Assembly (NCBI GenBank): GCA_003550305.1
Contig: QKYT01000507.1
Location: forward strand, 68,698 to 88,200
From: Glomus cerebriforme
Lineage: Eukaryota > Glomeromycota > Glomeromycetes > Glomerales > Glomeraceae
DNA length: 19,503 bases
Direction of reading: 5' to 3'
Shown here: piece by piece, positions 10,380 through 18,306 of the stretch
Layout: each line of letters starts with the position of its first letter
How positions within the stretch are numbered: the first letter of the stretch is position 1
Notes under the pieces: model-generated
The model's input: only the letters and a program-made list of their open reading frames with translations
Databases searched by the model: none
Told to the model about the DNA's origin: nothing
Made by a program: the position numbers and the translations under genes

Positions 10380-10753
10380 ACCTTTAGGATTAATATTAAG
10401 ATTCGTAAAATCTATCTATATAGATTCTATAAAGCGAAAAATATTTAAAATGCCTGTATAAAGAAAGAATAATAAACAAGTTAATATAGTGAATTATAAT
10501 ATATAATTACCTGAATATTCTATTTCAAGTAAATCATCATTGTCATTAGCGTTTTTTGGTCCTGGAAGATTTTTAAAATCTAAAAGTCTGCTTATATAAA
10601 CTGCTTGAGAATGTGTTGTGTATGAAAATATACTAGTAGATGAGGATGAATATAACTTTTATTGACTTCATCCGCCTCTCTAATTTGCTTGGAGATTGCT
10701 GAATTTTCCTCTGAATAACACAAATCATGTGATAAATCTTGTAATTCTGCTGC
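10380..10753 (-). pseudogene. 3' fragment of a TKL-type kinase gene (broken)
   Basis: Read on the minus strand, 10753 downward encodes ISKQIREADEVNK. After a frameshift at about 10650-10655 it encodes SSSSTSIFSYTTHSQAV and YISRLLDFKNLPGPKNAN. These match the variable tail of the intact kinase (YKQIKEADKFNKK, YTTHPQAIYTSRLLNF, NLPEPKNA). The following intron is preserved with a donor at 10510 and TTTATAG|AATCTATA as acceptor. The exon after it carries an in-frame TAG at 10418-10416. The catalytic part of the kinase is missing upstream, where stops interrupt all useful frames. The fragment is closer to common Rhizophagus kinase tails (SSSSTS...) than the neighbouring intact gene is. It is therefore probably a separate family member and not a recent copy. 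The frameshift, stop and truncation make function unlikely. Confidence 0.82.
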
Positions 10754-12593
10754 TTAAAATATTCAACCCATTTTTTTCATATGTAGATTAATTAGGAAAT
10801 TTTTATATCCTCCGAAAAAGTGAAGGATGTGATCACGACTTGTAAAATGTTGATATTTTTTTATTGTAAGTTTTATTAATATTTATATAAAAAAAATTTA
10901 TCATTACAATTTTGTTTAATAAAAAATTTATTTATTAGATGTTTACATAAAATCTGACCATGAACCTTACTTGGTTTTTTGAGAATGAAGGTCAAATAGA
11001 GAGTGGATCAGTAGTGGATCGATTTACATCATTTACAGAGTCAAAGAAGTGGAGGTGGCGGTACTGTTGCAACAAGTGGAGGTGGTGGTCAAGCGCTATA
11101 GTTTAAAAGATTTTCTATATAAATTTATTTCCTTTTTAAAAACTAAAACTCCCTTTAAATTTTCTCTTACATAGAATGGGTTTCAAAACCTTTTTAACAA
11201 TAATTTTTTTAAATTCTTGGAATCTTACAAATTTTTCTTTCATGAATAATTTTCGGATTATCGGATAACATTGATAATTGTCTCCGATCTTCGGAAATCA
11301 ACATTTTTGGCATATTAATAGTATATTTTTGTGTGTAACAAATATTCTACGTAATTCATTTTTTTTTCGATTGTAAATCTTTGAAGTTTAAAAGAAAAAA
11401 GCTTTTTATAATTAATAAACTCATATTTAGAAATTGAAAACGCCAAAAAATTGACAAGAAAATTAACTTCAACAAAGAATCAACACATCGAATCAAAATA
11501 AAGATATATGAAAGATAAAGTATCGTTGATCATCTGATTTCATAATAGATATATTAAATTTTTAAAGGAGAACTTTAGAAAGAGTTTCTAGAAAATTTCT
11601 TTGTGATCAGCATTAAAATAATGATGTAATTAATTATTCCATTATTCCTTTTATTTTGAAATAAGTCGAAAATTTAAAAAAAATGCAGAATCTGAAAAAA
11701 AAAAATATTTTTTTTTTACATTTACGCAATGTTATCATAAATTTAGTGATTTATGTAATACACAGCCCCACACAATAGCCATATGTGGTCTAGTGGAAAG
11801 TTCTTCCGGGTAATTAACAATTTCCTCCGCTTTATGACATCACATATTACTTAATCATATATGGTCACGAGTTGATAAAATTAATATAACCAAATTATGA
11901 TTAATACCAGAGTGTAGATCATAATCGCCAATATCACTCAATAATCACTTAATAATCACTTTTTTTTAAACAAAATAAAATAAAGTATGATCAATGATAC
12001 ATTGTATCCAATAATACAATTTAATAGCGTTCTGAATTGCGGCAGTGCAGGAATTATCGCGTCGAATAATCTTTAATTTTTTTTCCAATGACGAATTGTT
12101 ATTTCCATAATTAATAACCAACCCAACGTTGATAATTTATGCATGAATCGTTTACAACAAATATTTTGTTCTCCAATAATTTATGTGCCTAATAAGTTCT
12201 TAATGACATTTTTTTACATATACAAAGAAGGTGTTAAGAACAATATTTTTGATTGTTGTCAAAAGTTGAATGTATGACGTTAATATATTTCAATTTGTTA
12301 CGTATGTTAAATTAACAAATCGGATTCTAACTTTTAGACGCGTTTGATGATCATATTTATGTAGATAATTTAAAAAAATCGAATGTAGAAAATCTTTCTC
12401 CACATAAAACTATCACCAAAATTGGGAATATCAAAATGGAGCACATAGAACTTTTCTTTGTGGATTTATTTTAACGTGATATTTTATCTTAATAACAATG
12501 AACTATTTAGGCAGAAAGTCGGAAGAATGTCATTTTTTAGATTTTTTTTTTTTATATGTGCTTTTTTTGAATTTTCATTAATTTAATATACAA
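10754..12593. other. Gene-free stretch with a small Gly-codon repeat and short tandem motifs
   Basis: AAGTGGAGGTGGYGGT occurs twice within about 11046-11090. One frame reads SGGGGTVATSGGGGQAL then stop; another gives a 48-codon frame (10960-11106) rich in W, R and K. Neither is convincing alone, although a lost C-terminal exon is possible. ATCACTYAATA-type 11-bp units repeat at about 11933-11961. The rest is AT-rich with homopolymers, and I see no gene. Confidence 0.4.
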
Positions 12594-12609
12594 CAAAAAT
12601 CTTATAAAA
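12594..12609 (+). promoter_or_regulatory. TATA-like element of HMG-box gene 2
   Basis: CAAAAATCTTATAAAA, with TATAAAA ending about 63 bp before the ATG at 12673. It matches the element upstream of the divergent paralogue at 4149-4163 except for one extra A. Confidence 0.65.
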
Positions 12610-12672
12610 AGGTATTGATGTTGAACGAAGATTTGACAGAATTTCCGTCCTATATTTTATCGATTCTCGCTA

Positions 12673-13143
12673 ATGTGTTCTCCCTATGCTCCACCGGTCC
12701 CAGAATTATACGATTATAACGGCCAAAAGGCTGTGTGCATTAAAAAATATGGAATATATGGGATAATAGTTCACTCTTCGAACCATTTTAAAATGTTTAA
12801 AAAATTAAATGGATTCATTATATTTCGAAGTTTAATGCAAAAACAGCTTAAAAAGAGAACAGGATTTACCTCTCATATGACAGGTGAAATTTGGAGGGCT
12901 GCTGAAAAAGATTTCGTGGAACACTTTAATAAAATTGCGCTAGAGGCTTCTCTTCAAAAAGAGACTGAATTAACATTCAGGCATTTTCAACCTCGAGTCC
13001 GTCCTAAAAAATCAAAGAAAAAAAGTACCAAATCGAATAGTAAATACTTGACAATCGAAGGAGAGCATTTGGCGATGGAGAATTGCGAGAGCGAAGTCAA
13101 TAATTTTATGTTCGTATCTGGAAATTCTCATTTTCGATTTTAA
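12673..13143 (+). CDS. MATA_HMG-type HMG-box protein (paralogue 2)
   Basis: This 156-residue protein has an HMG box at about residues 43-105. Helix 1 has LNGFIIFRSLMQK (45-57), followed by SHMTGEIW (67-74), the F/H-rich second helix FVEHFNKIA, and the basic PRVRPKKSKKKSTK (107-120), a likely nuclear localisation signal. It aligns with the 3653-4090 gene over the box with essentially no gaps. The N-terminal arm also aligns (NGQKAVCIKKYG against NGKFVFSIAQFG). The usual proline before the asparagine of helix 1 is replaced here too. The expected role is nuclear DNA binding; its target, and whether it relates to mating, are unknown. The start is supported by the conserved TATA element 63 bp upstream. 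The C-terminal tail after the basic cluster does not resemble that of paralogue 1. The gene is intronless, and a minisatellite begins about 90 bp past the stop. Confidence 0.86.
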   Translation: MCSPYAPPVPELYDYNGQKAVCIKKYGIYGIIVHSSNHFKMFKKLNGFIIFRSLMQKQLKKRTGFTSHMTGEIWRAAEKDFVEHFNKIALEASLQKETELTFRHFQPRVRPKKSKKKSTKSNSKYLTIEGEHLAMENCESEVNNFMFVSGNSHFRF

Positions 13144-13234
13144 ACACAGAAAATTTTTTTTCGTATCGTTTTTTTTTTTGTGTTTTATTTTATTTGGGTT
13201 TACGTGAACTAAATTTTTATTCGTGTTTTATAAT

Positions 13235-13492
13235 TTATTTTCAACAATTGTATTTTAGTTTTCAACAATTGTATTTTCGTTTATTTTCGACAATTGTATT
13301 TTCGTTTTCTTTTAACAATTGTATTTTCGTTTATTTTCGACAATTGTATTTTCGTTTATTTTCGACAATTGTATTTTCGTTTATTTTTGACAATTGTATT
13401 TTCGTTTATTTTGACAATTGTATTTTCGTTTTCTTTTAACAATTGTATTTTCGTTTATTTTCGACAATTTTATTTTCGTTTATTTTCGGTTT
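13235..13492 (+). repeat. 25-bp minisatellite, about ten units
   Basis: The unit is about CAATTGTATTTTCGTTTATT plus TTCGA. CAATTG (or CAATTT in the last unit) begins at 13245, 13266, 13291, 13316, 13341, 13366, 13391, 13415, 13440 and 13465. Spacing is 25 bp except for 21 at the start and 24 once. Variants (CGACAA, TAACAA, TTGACAA) alternate, which suggests unequal exchange of multi-unit blocks. Open frames through it (13194-13439 and 13294-13518) are artefacts of the repeat. It lies just 3' of the HMG-box gene and may be in its 3' UTR. Confidence 0.93.
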
Positions 13493-13560
13493 TATTTAGT
13501 ATAAAGTCGTATGTATAAGTTAAATTATTGAAGTTGCAAATAAAAGAAGCTCAAATACAT

Positions 13561-13631
13561 TCAGGTTATATAATGCATGACAGCTGTCATTATTGCATAT
13601 CATACATACAGTATGCATTAAATAAATAAAA
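13561..13631 (+). repeat. Palindrome-containing block 3' of the second HMG-box gene (copy B)
   Basis: It contains ATGACAGCTGTCAT (13577-13590, perfect 14-bp palindrome), then TTATTGCAT, TACAGTA (13607-13613) and TTAAATAAATAAA. It matches copy A at 3311-3387 in gene-relative orientation. The block is about 430 bp past the HMG stop, beyond the minisatellite. Confidence 0.7.
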
Positions 13632-14091
13632 AGTTTTATTCATGCAGAATTTGCAGATTTATTAATAAATTAAGAAATTGACAAAGTATGTATAAAATTT
13701 GAAAGAATTTGAAAGAATTGAAAGCTTTTAATGGCACATTATCGTGTTATCTTAGGCTGAGTCATAAGAATATCTTTGATAATCAAATGCAGAATTTTAT
13801 AAATCGGGAAATTTTATATTTATCACGTGATTAAATTATCGGTTACGGTTATCAAAATTTAAAAACGTTATAAAATTAGTTTCATTTACATAGCAACATG
13901 TATTTTTTTTTTTCTTTTTACTTGGAATAAGAATTGCGGTTTGGATTATAACCTTTTGGATCAGCTTATTTTTTATATACATATTAGGATTTTATTAAGA
14001 AATTAAATGGAATCTGTTTTTATAATGATTCCTTCGAATTTTGTGTATGTAACATAGTATTCGTCACAAAAGGTTTTTATAGAAACCTAAT
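13632..14091. other. AT-rich intergenic stretch
   Basis: No gene is seen. GAAAGAATTT is repeated in tandem at about 13700-13720, and ATCACGTGAT occurs near 13823-13832. Confidence 0.45.
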
Positions 14092-14277
14092 ATGAACTTT
14101 TTTTTAAAAAGTTTAACATATTTATTACATAGAAAATTTGCTGGATTTATTCAAGAAACTTTAGCCAATAATGGTTGCCTCTCAGGGGATGCAATAAAGT
14201 TAGGAAAGGCTAAAAAATTCTTTGAAAGCGAAACAAGAGAAAAAAATGCGCCAAGGCTAAGATGCATCAATATTTAG
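14092..14277 (+). CDS. Short unrecognised ORF of protein-like composition, possible exon or remnant
   Basis: A 61-codon frame. From about residue 15 on, the composition is diverse and balanced (KFAGFIQETLANNGCL, then GDAIKLGKAKKFFESETR and a basic end), unlike the N/K/I/F-rich products of random AT-rich frames nearby. The underlying DNA (about 14135-14270) is also GC-richer than its flanks. I do not recognise a family. It may be one exon of a lost gene or a fragment of a transposable element; the opposite strand also reads open over part of it. No promoter or splice partner is convincing. Confidence 0.25.
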   Translation: MNFFLKSLTYLLHRKFAGFIQETLANNGCLSGDAIKLGKAKKFFESETREKNAPRLRCINI

Positions 14278-14331
14278 AGAGATTTAAGTGAATAAAACTT
14301 TACCTTTATGTACAGTAGATCACGTGTCAAT

Positions 14332-14347
14332 AGTCAAAATTTTGACT
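14332..14347. repeat. 16-bp perfect palindrome AGTCAAAATTTTGACT
   Basis: A perfect inverted repeat without a spacer, about 55 bp after the short ORF ending at 14277. CACGTG lies just upstream at 14321-14326. It could be a protein-binding site or the centre of a small fold-back; there is no supporting context. Confidence 0.5.
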
Positions 14348-15098
14348 GACTTTTTTGGCTTTCAAAGTATGCAGTCTAATGCAATACAACTTCGTTGCAT
14401 AAACAAATATAACTTTAAATTTCATCTTCATATCTTTGAAGTGGGAACTGGGGAGTAAATAAAAAGAAGTATAAGCAGATTATAGGTTACTTTGTATTAA
14501 ATTAAACATTTTTTATTTCTGTATTTTAGTAAATTTTAAAAATCAAAAAGTTTATTGGAGTTCGCTAAATATGATTGTACTTGAATTTATTTGCTAGAGA
14601 AGAGACTTTTAAAGCCATTTTTAATCAACACGCCTACAATAAAAAAATATCTATGGTTTTTTTTTTTAAAAAAAAAACGGTCTTTTAATATTCTAAACGG
14701 GAAATAAATGATCTTTTTTATTAAAATCGTGAAATGAATTTCCATAAATGAGAGAGGGATTTTCAATAAAACCTTATAATAAATAGTTATTGTTCAGACA
14801 CCCACTGTTCATGCTATGTGGATCATTTTCATCCAATCATTTGGTCCTGTGACCGATATAGCTACTCCCCATCCAATCCCTAAACAATATCATCACCCCC
14901 CACAATATCAATTATATTAAATCTGCATGAACTTATAGGCTGAACGATAACGTCTGTTAAAGAAAACTTAAATAAACTTATAACCATATCATATTTAAAA
15001 TATTCTAATTATTCATAATCATAGTTTCGCATATATTAAAATAATAATTTTCGATCTTTCGTTTATTACATAAAGTTAATTATAAAATTTTTAGGTAA
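14348..15098. other. Gene-free stretch downstream of the N/Q-rich gene
   Basis: Mostly AT-rich. A GC-richer patch at about 14790-14900 (two CATCCAATC motifs) gives a 26-codon coding-like frame on the minus strand, too short to call. A long T-then-A run at 14657-14676 can fold back on itself. The 3' end of the minus-strand gene at 15099 must lie here. Confidence 0.4.
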
Positions 15099-15785
15099 TT
15101 ATTGATATTGTCTAAAACTAGAATTATCAACGAAACTTGCATCAGAATTATTAATCGAGTTGAAATTATTATTTTGCATAATATCCCAATTCGAATTCGA
15201 ATTGTAATTCGAATTGTAATTTTTCTCGTGAATTTGGTTTGGAACCAAATAATTGATTAAAAAATTTTTCAAATGAAACTCAAGATTTCTTCTATGTTCA
15301 TTAGAAAATTCTTCGTTCATATATGGTTGTTGCTGATATTCATTTGAACTTAATTCAATATTATGAACTGTTTTATTTAAAAATTGAACGATCATAAAAT
15401 GAGAAATCATCTCACAAGATACATGATAAATTTTTTTACTTATCGGTTCTATAAAACAAAATACATGAAGATAATTCGATTGAATATAATTATAAATTGA
15501 ATCATTATAATTATCTAATAATTTTTCGACAGTAATTTCTTTAAAGAAAACATTATAAATTTGAAAATCGTTGAATGGTTTATAAAAAAATCTGTATTCA
15601 TTTATTATATTTAAAGGTTTGAAAATGTCACTTTCTTGAGGTGATTGATAATGTTGATTAAATTGATTAGAATTCATCGCAACATTATTTTGTTGATAAA
15701 AATTAGGATCGGAAGTTATATCATTTTGTTGTTGAAAATTGGGATTTTTATCAGGAAAGGGTGGATTATTGTTAGATTGATCCAT
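15099..15785 (-). CDS. Hypothetical N/Q-rich protein with a folded centre and an internal repeat
   Basis: This 228-residue protein belongs to no family I can name. Residues 1-50 are rich in N, Q and P, and 188-215 in N and S (from AATTCGAATTGT-type DNA repeats); both are probably disordered. The centre (about 54-182) is rich in F, Y and I and looks folded. It holds two diverged copies of one motif: FFYKPFNDFQIYNVFFKEIT (66-85) and CFIEPISKKIYHVSCEMIS (110-128), both of the form F-x-x-P-x4-5-K/Q-I-Y-x-V. No signal peptide or membrane segment is visible. It is intronless. The ATG at 15785 is the first in frame, and a TATA-like element lies about 106 bp upstream (15891-15898). It is probably lineage-restricted, with no basis for assigning a function. 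Confidence 0.75.
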   Translation of the reverse strand: MDQSNNNPPFPDKNPNFQQQNDITSDPNFYQQNNVAMNSNQFNQHYQSPQESDIFKPLNIINEYRFFYKPFNDFQIYNVFFKEITVEKLLDNYNDSIYNYIQSNYLHVFCFIEPISKKIYHVSCEMISHFMIVQFLNKTVHNIELSSNEYQQQPYMNEEFSNEHRRNLEFHLKNFLINYLVPNQIHEKNYNSNYNSNSNWDIMQNNNFNSINNSDASFVDNSSFRQYQ

Positions 15786-15890
15786 ATTTATATGTGCTTA
15801 CAATTATTGCTGTGTTTTCTTAATATTTCAATTTTTTATTTATTTATTTTTTTTTTTTTTAGATAATTTTTATGGAAAAGATACTTTATG

Positions 15891-15898
15891 CTTTTATA
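15891..15898 (-). promoter_or_regulatory. TATA-like element of the N/Q-rich gene
   Basis: TATAAAAG on the minus strand, about 106 bp before the ATG at 15785. The spacing resembles that of the kinase (about 108) and methyltransferase (about 107) genes, but not the HMG-box genes (about 60). Confidence 0.4.
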
Positions 15899-17040
15899 TC
15901 AATTTTATTAATTTAAATCTAACTAAACTAAGGGGTTATTTAAAAAGAATTTATTTCCGGAAGCTGATAATTATAGTAAAAACGATATTATTCGTCATTA
16001 AATTTATAATCACTAACGTAAAACATTAATCAGTTGTATAATCATGACTTATAGGCTGAGTCGTGCCATTCAATAATGCATTGGTTTAATATTTTATCCG
16101 AAGGGCCGTGTTAACTTTAGTAGTCGTATAATTAGAAGTTATTTTTAATGAATTCGTATATAATCACTTTTTCTGTAAGATAAGAGGTGCACTTTGATCA
16201 TGCGTGTTATTAATTGGTGACTTTGTAAACAATATATATAATTCATAAAATAAAAGTCGAAAATAATTGGACAAATACTTGATTAGCCGGATTGCGGATA
16301 TATATGATGTGCAAAAAAAGAATTAACATTGTTCAAATAAAAAAAATTTTTTTTTTAACATTTTAGCTTACGATAAAATTAAATAAATTACATAAATTAC
16401 AACAAACCGGATAAATATAATTTCTCGTTATTGTCGATGAACGATTTTTTTTATCCAGTTTTGGAAATCTTACAAAGGAATGAATTAAGTGTAACATTAT
16501 TTTATAATACAAATCCGATCTTAAGTATACTCATTATATAAATTATTTGTTAATGCAAATAAGTTTATTTAAAATTAATTTATGCATTTGCGTGACGTAA
16601 AAAAATTAATAAAGGAAATTAATAATCAGCTCCATTTTTCCAATTAGTTAATATTAAATAGGAGTAAAGACTCTGCATTATACATTTTGCATTTTCCTTA
16701 TGCAACATATTATTGTATTCTATTTTAATAATTATTGTTATTTTTAAGACAAGGAGTATTTTTAATATCAATTGCTTTTCGTTGTTTTTTTTTTTTTTTT
16801 TTGAACAGAAAGTTATGAATTTTTTTTCGCGGCTATTTGTAACTATGCAATTTCTTATATCGCTTGGAATAAATTAAACTCGATTCTGGAAGATATGAAA
16901 ATATTAGTTTTGTTACAACTTTTTAAAATCTTTATTATAAAGAAACTTTATAATTATCATAATCATATTTCACCCATTTTTTAAAAAAACAACGAGTGAA
17001 ATTTCCCTTACGATCCTGGCACGGTATATTTTACACACAT
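15899..17040. other. Gene-free AT-rich stretch
   Basis: I see no coding region or RNA gene. Features are homopolymers (T run at about 16786-16802, A/T switch at 16340-16358) and a few short GC-richer words. It is the promoter-side flank of the minus-strand gene at 15099-15785. Confidence 0.45.
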
Positions 17041-17112
17041 CATGGGCCATATAACGGGCCAAGTCCGGGCCGGCAAATACAGTATTATCCTAAATTCACC
17101 CGGGTCGGGTTA
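17041..17112. repeat. GC-rich repeat island, probably a transposon terminus
   Basis: CATGGGCCAT, CGGGCC, CCGGGCCGGCA (17065-17075) and CCCGGGTCGGGTTA form an island of high GC content in AT-rich DNA. GGCCGGCA and a CGGGTCRGRTT-like word also occur in the hairpin at 1097-1127, in the same order. This suggests both are ends of one repeat family, with intervening sequence present only here. Confidence 0.4.
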
Positions 17113-17149
17113 TGAAATTGGGTTAATGCAAGCGTGACAAAATTTTTTT

Positions 17150-17284
17150 ATAGAGTTTATTTTCTTGGTTTAATTTATTTCTATTTATTTTTTTAGTTTA
17201 GTTTATTTTTTTTTAGTTTACTTTTATTTTTAGTTTATTATATAGTTTATTTTATATAGTTTATTTTTATAGTTTATTTGTTTA
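17150..17284. repeat. Irregular TAGTTTATTTT tandem array
   Basis: TAGTTTA or TAGTTTATTTT-like units recur about eight times with variable spacers (for example near 17198, 17213, 17231, 17243, 17256 and 17270). It directly precedes the LTR-like segment. Replication slippage is the likely origin. Confidence 0.6.
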
Positions 17285-17299
17285 GCGAGATTCGGGATG

Positions 17300-17640
17300 A
17301 TCGTGTGGCTTGTGGCTTAGGATGGACGAATTGTCCACTAGACGAATCGCCCAAAGGACGAATCGTACCCTGGACACTTGTGGCCAAAACGTCCAAAGGA
17401 CGAATCGCCCAGAGGACGGGAATTTGAACAATATATAAGGGGAAGGTTGGGAGGTTAAAGAGACAAGGAAGAGAAAAAAACGAAAGATAGTTTTTAGATA
17501 GTCTTAGGAATAAACCGATAATACAGAGCGCCGGAAGAGGCAGTAGTATTATTTCGTTGTATTTCTTTTGATTATATAATAAACGTTTTGCTATTGATAC
17601 ATTTTTAATTTTATTGTTCGATTTTATTGAATTCTGTTCT
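17300..17640 (+). mobile_element. LTR-like segment (solo LTR or promoter-like unit)
   Basis: GACGAATYG occurs at 17325, 17341, 17357 and 17399, with CCAAAGGACGAATCG twice. A TATATAAGG box follows at 17432-17440. A purine-rich tract comes next, then AATAAA at 17509-17514 and 17578-17583. Repeated upstream words, a TATA box and a nearby polyadenylation signal are what a U3-R-U5 layout would show. GC content is above the surroundings. No second LTR, clear TG...CA ends, primer-binding site or gag-pol frames were found, so it may be a solo LTR, a fragment, or the promoter of a short non-coding transcript. Confidence 0.35.
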
Positions 17641-17830
17641 ATTTTATATATACACTTTATTTATTGATATATTTATTATTACATAGTGATAGTGTTATAC
17701 ATCGATATTAACTACCCTATAGTATTCTATTTCACTATCTCTGTTATCACTTATCACCCCGCAGTAATACGAAAATCGGTGGTAACACAAGCCTCTATAA
17801 CGCTGGCTGTAGATTTCTACTGCGTAACCT

Positions 17831-17925
17831 TCACATGTGACAATTTTTCATCACCGGTGTCACACACCTTTGCGTCTCGTTTCGTTTTTTTTCAATATTA
17901 TTTGTCACAATTATCTGTCACGTGA
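17831..17925. repeat. Cluster of TCAC-centred palindromes
   Basis: TCACATGTGA (17831-17840), TCACCGGTGT (17851-17860) and TCACGTGA (17918-17925) lie within 95 bp, together with further TGTCAC words (for example 17903-17908). The surrounding 17690-18010 region is GC-richer than average. A 79-codon plus-strand frame (17686-17925) crosses it but shows no recognisable domain. This might be a cluster of E-box-like binding sites or part of a repeat element. Confidence 0.45.
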
Positions 17926-18306
17926 GCGTCAAACTTAATTCCTTAATTCTGGCCGATGCGCCATTTTCGTGACTCTTCGTGATGGGGTAGTCCTGCTGCG
18001 CATATACGATTTCCAATTAACTCCTAGAACAAAGGATATAATTTTGTTTTATATCGTAATTTACTTTTTTCTCTAACACAATAGATAATATTTTCTTCTA
18101 TTACGCGATCAAAACGATAACCATATTTATTGGATAATATTTAACAAAAAAAAAATTATAAAACTATAAAGGTTACTTAAACATACAAATGACTCGGCGA
18201 TTCCCGCTTTCTGCTAGATCTCAATAACGATAAGATGATAAGATATAAATATAAAAATATATACGCGAAAAAAAAGAAGAGAAAAATTTAAGAAAATTAT
18301 TTTGTT
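17926..18306. other. Intergenic stretch 3' of the methyltransferase gene
   Basis: A moderately GC-rich patch (17950-18025) gives way to AT-rich sequence. No gene is seen. The methyltransferase 3' UTR (minus strand) should begin at its right edge. Confidence 0.4.

Noticed and set aside
11775..11830. tRNA-like word GTGGTCTAGTGGAAAG resembling an A box
   Set aside because: No B box (GGTTCGANNCC-like) or acceptor-stem pairing is found at the expected distance, so no tRNA is called.
13194..13518. Two overlapping frames encoding Phe/Ile-rich repeats
   Set aside because: They are translations of the 25-bp minisatellite in different frames; the repeat explains them fully.
14800..14890. 26-codon minus-strand frame with complex composition
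   Set aside because: Too short, bounded by stops and without splice evidence.
15645..15866. 73-codon plus-strand frame rich in Ile and Leu
   Set aside because: It is antisense to the N/Q-rich gene and runs into a poly-T tract; its composition is that of random AT-rich sequence.
17686..17925. 79-codon plus-strand frame
   Set aside because: No domain, signal peptide or homologous frame is recognised. It spans the palindrome cluster, which gives a simpler explanation for its composition.
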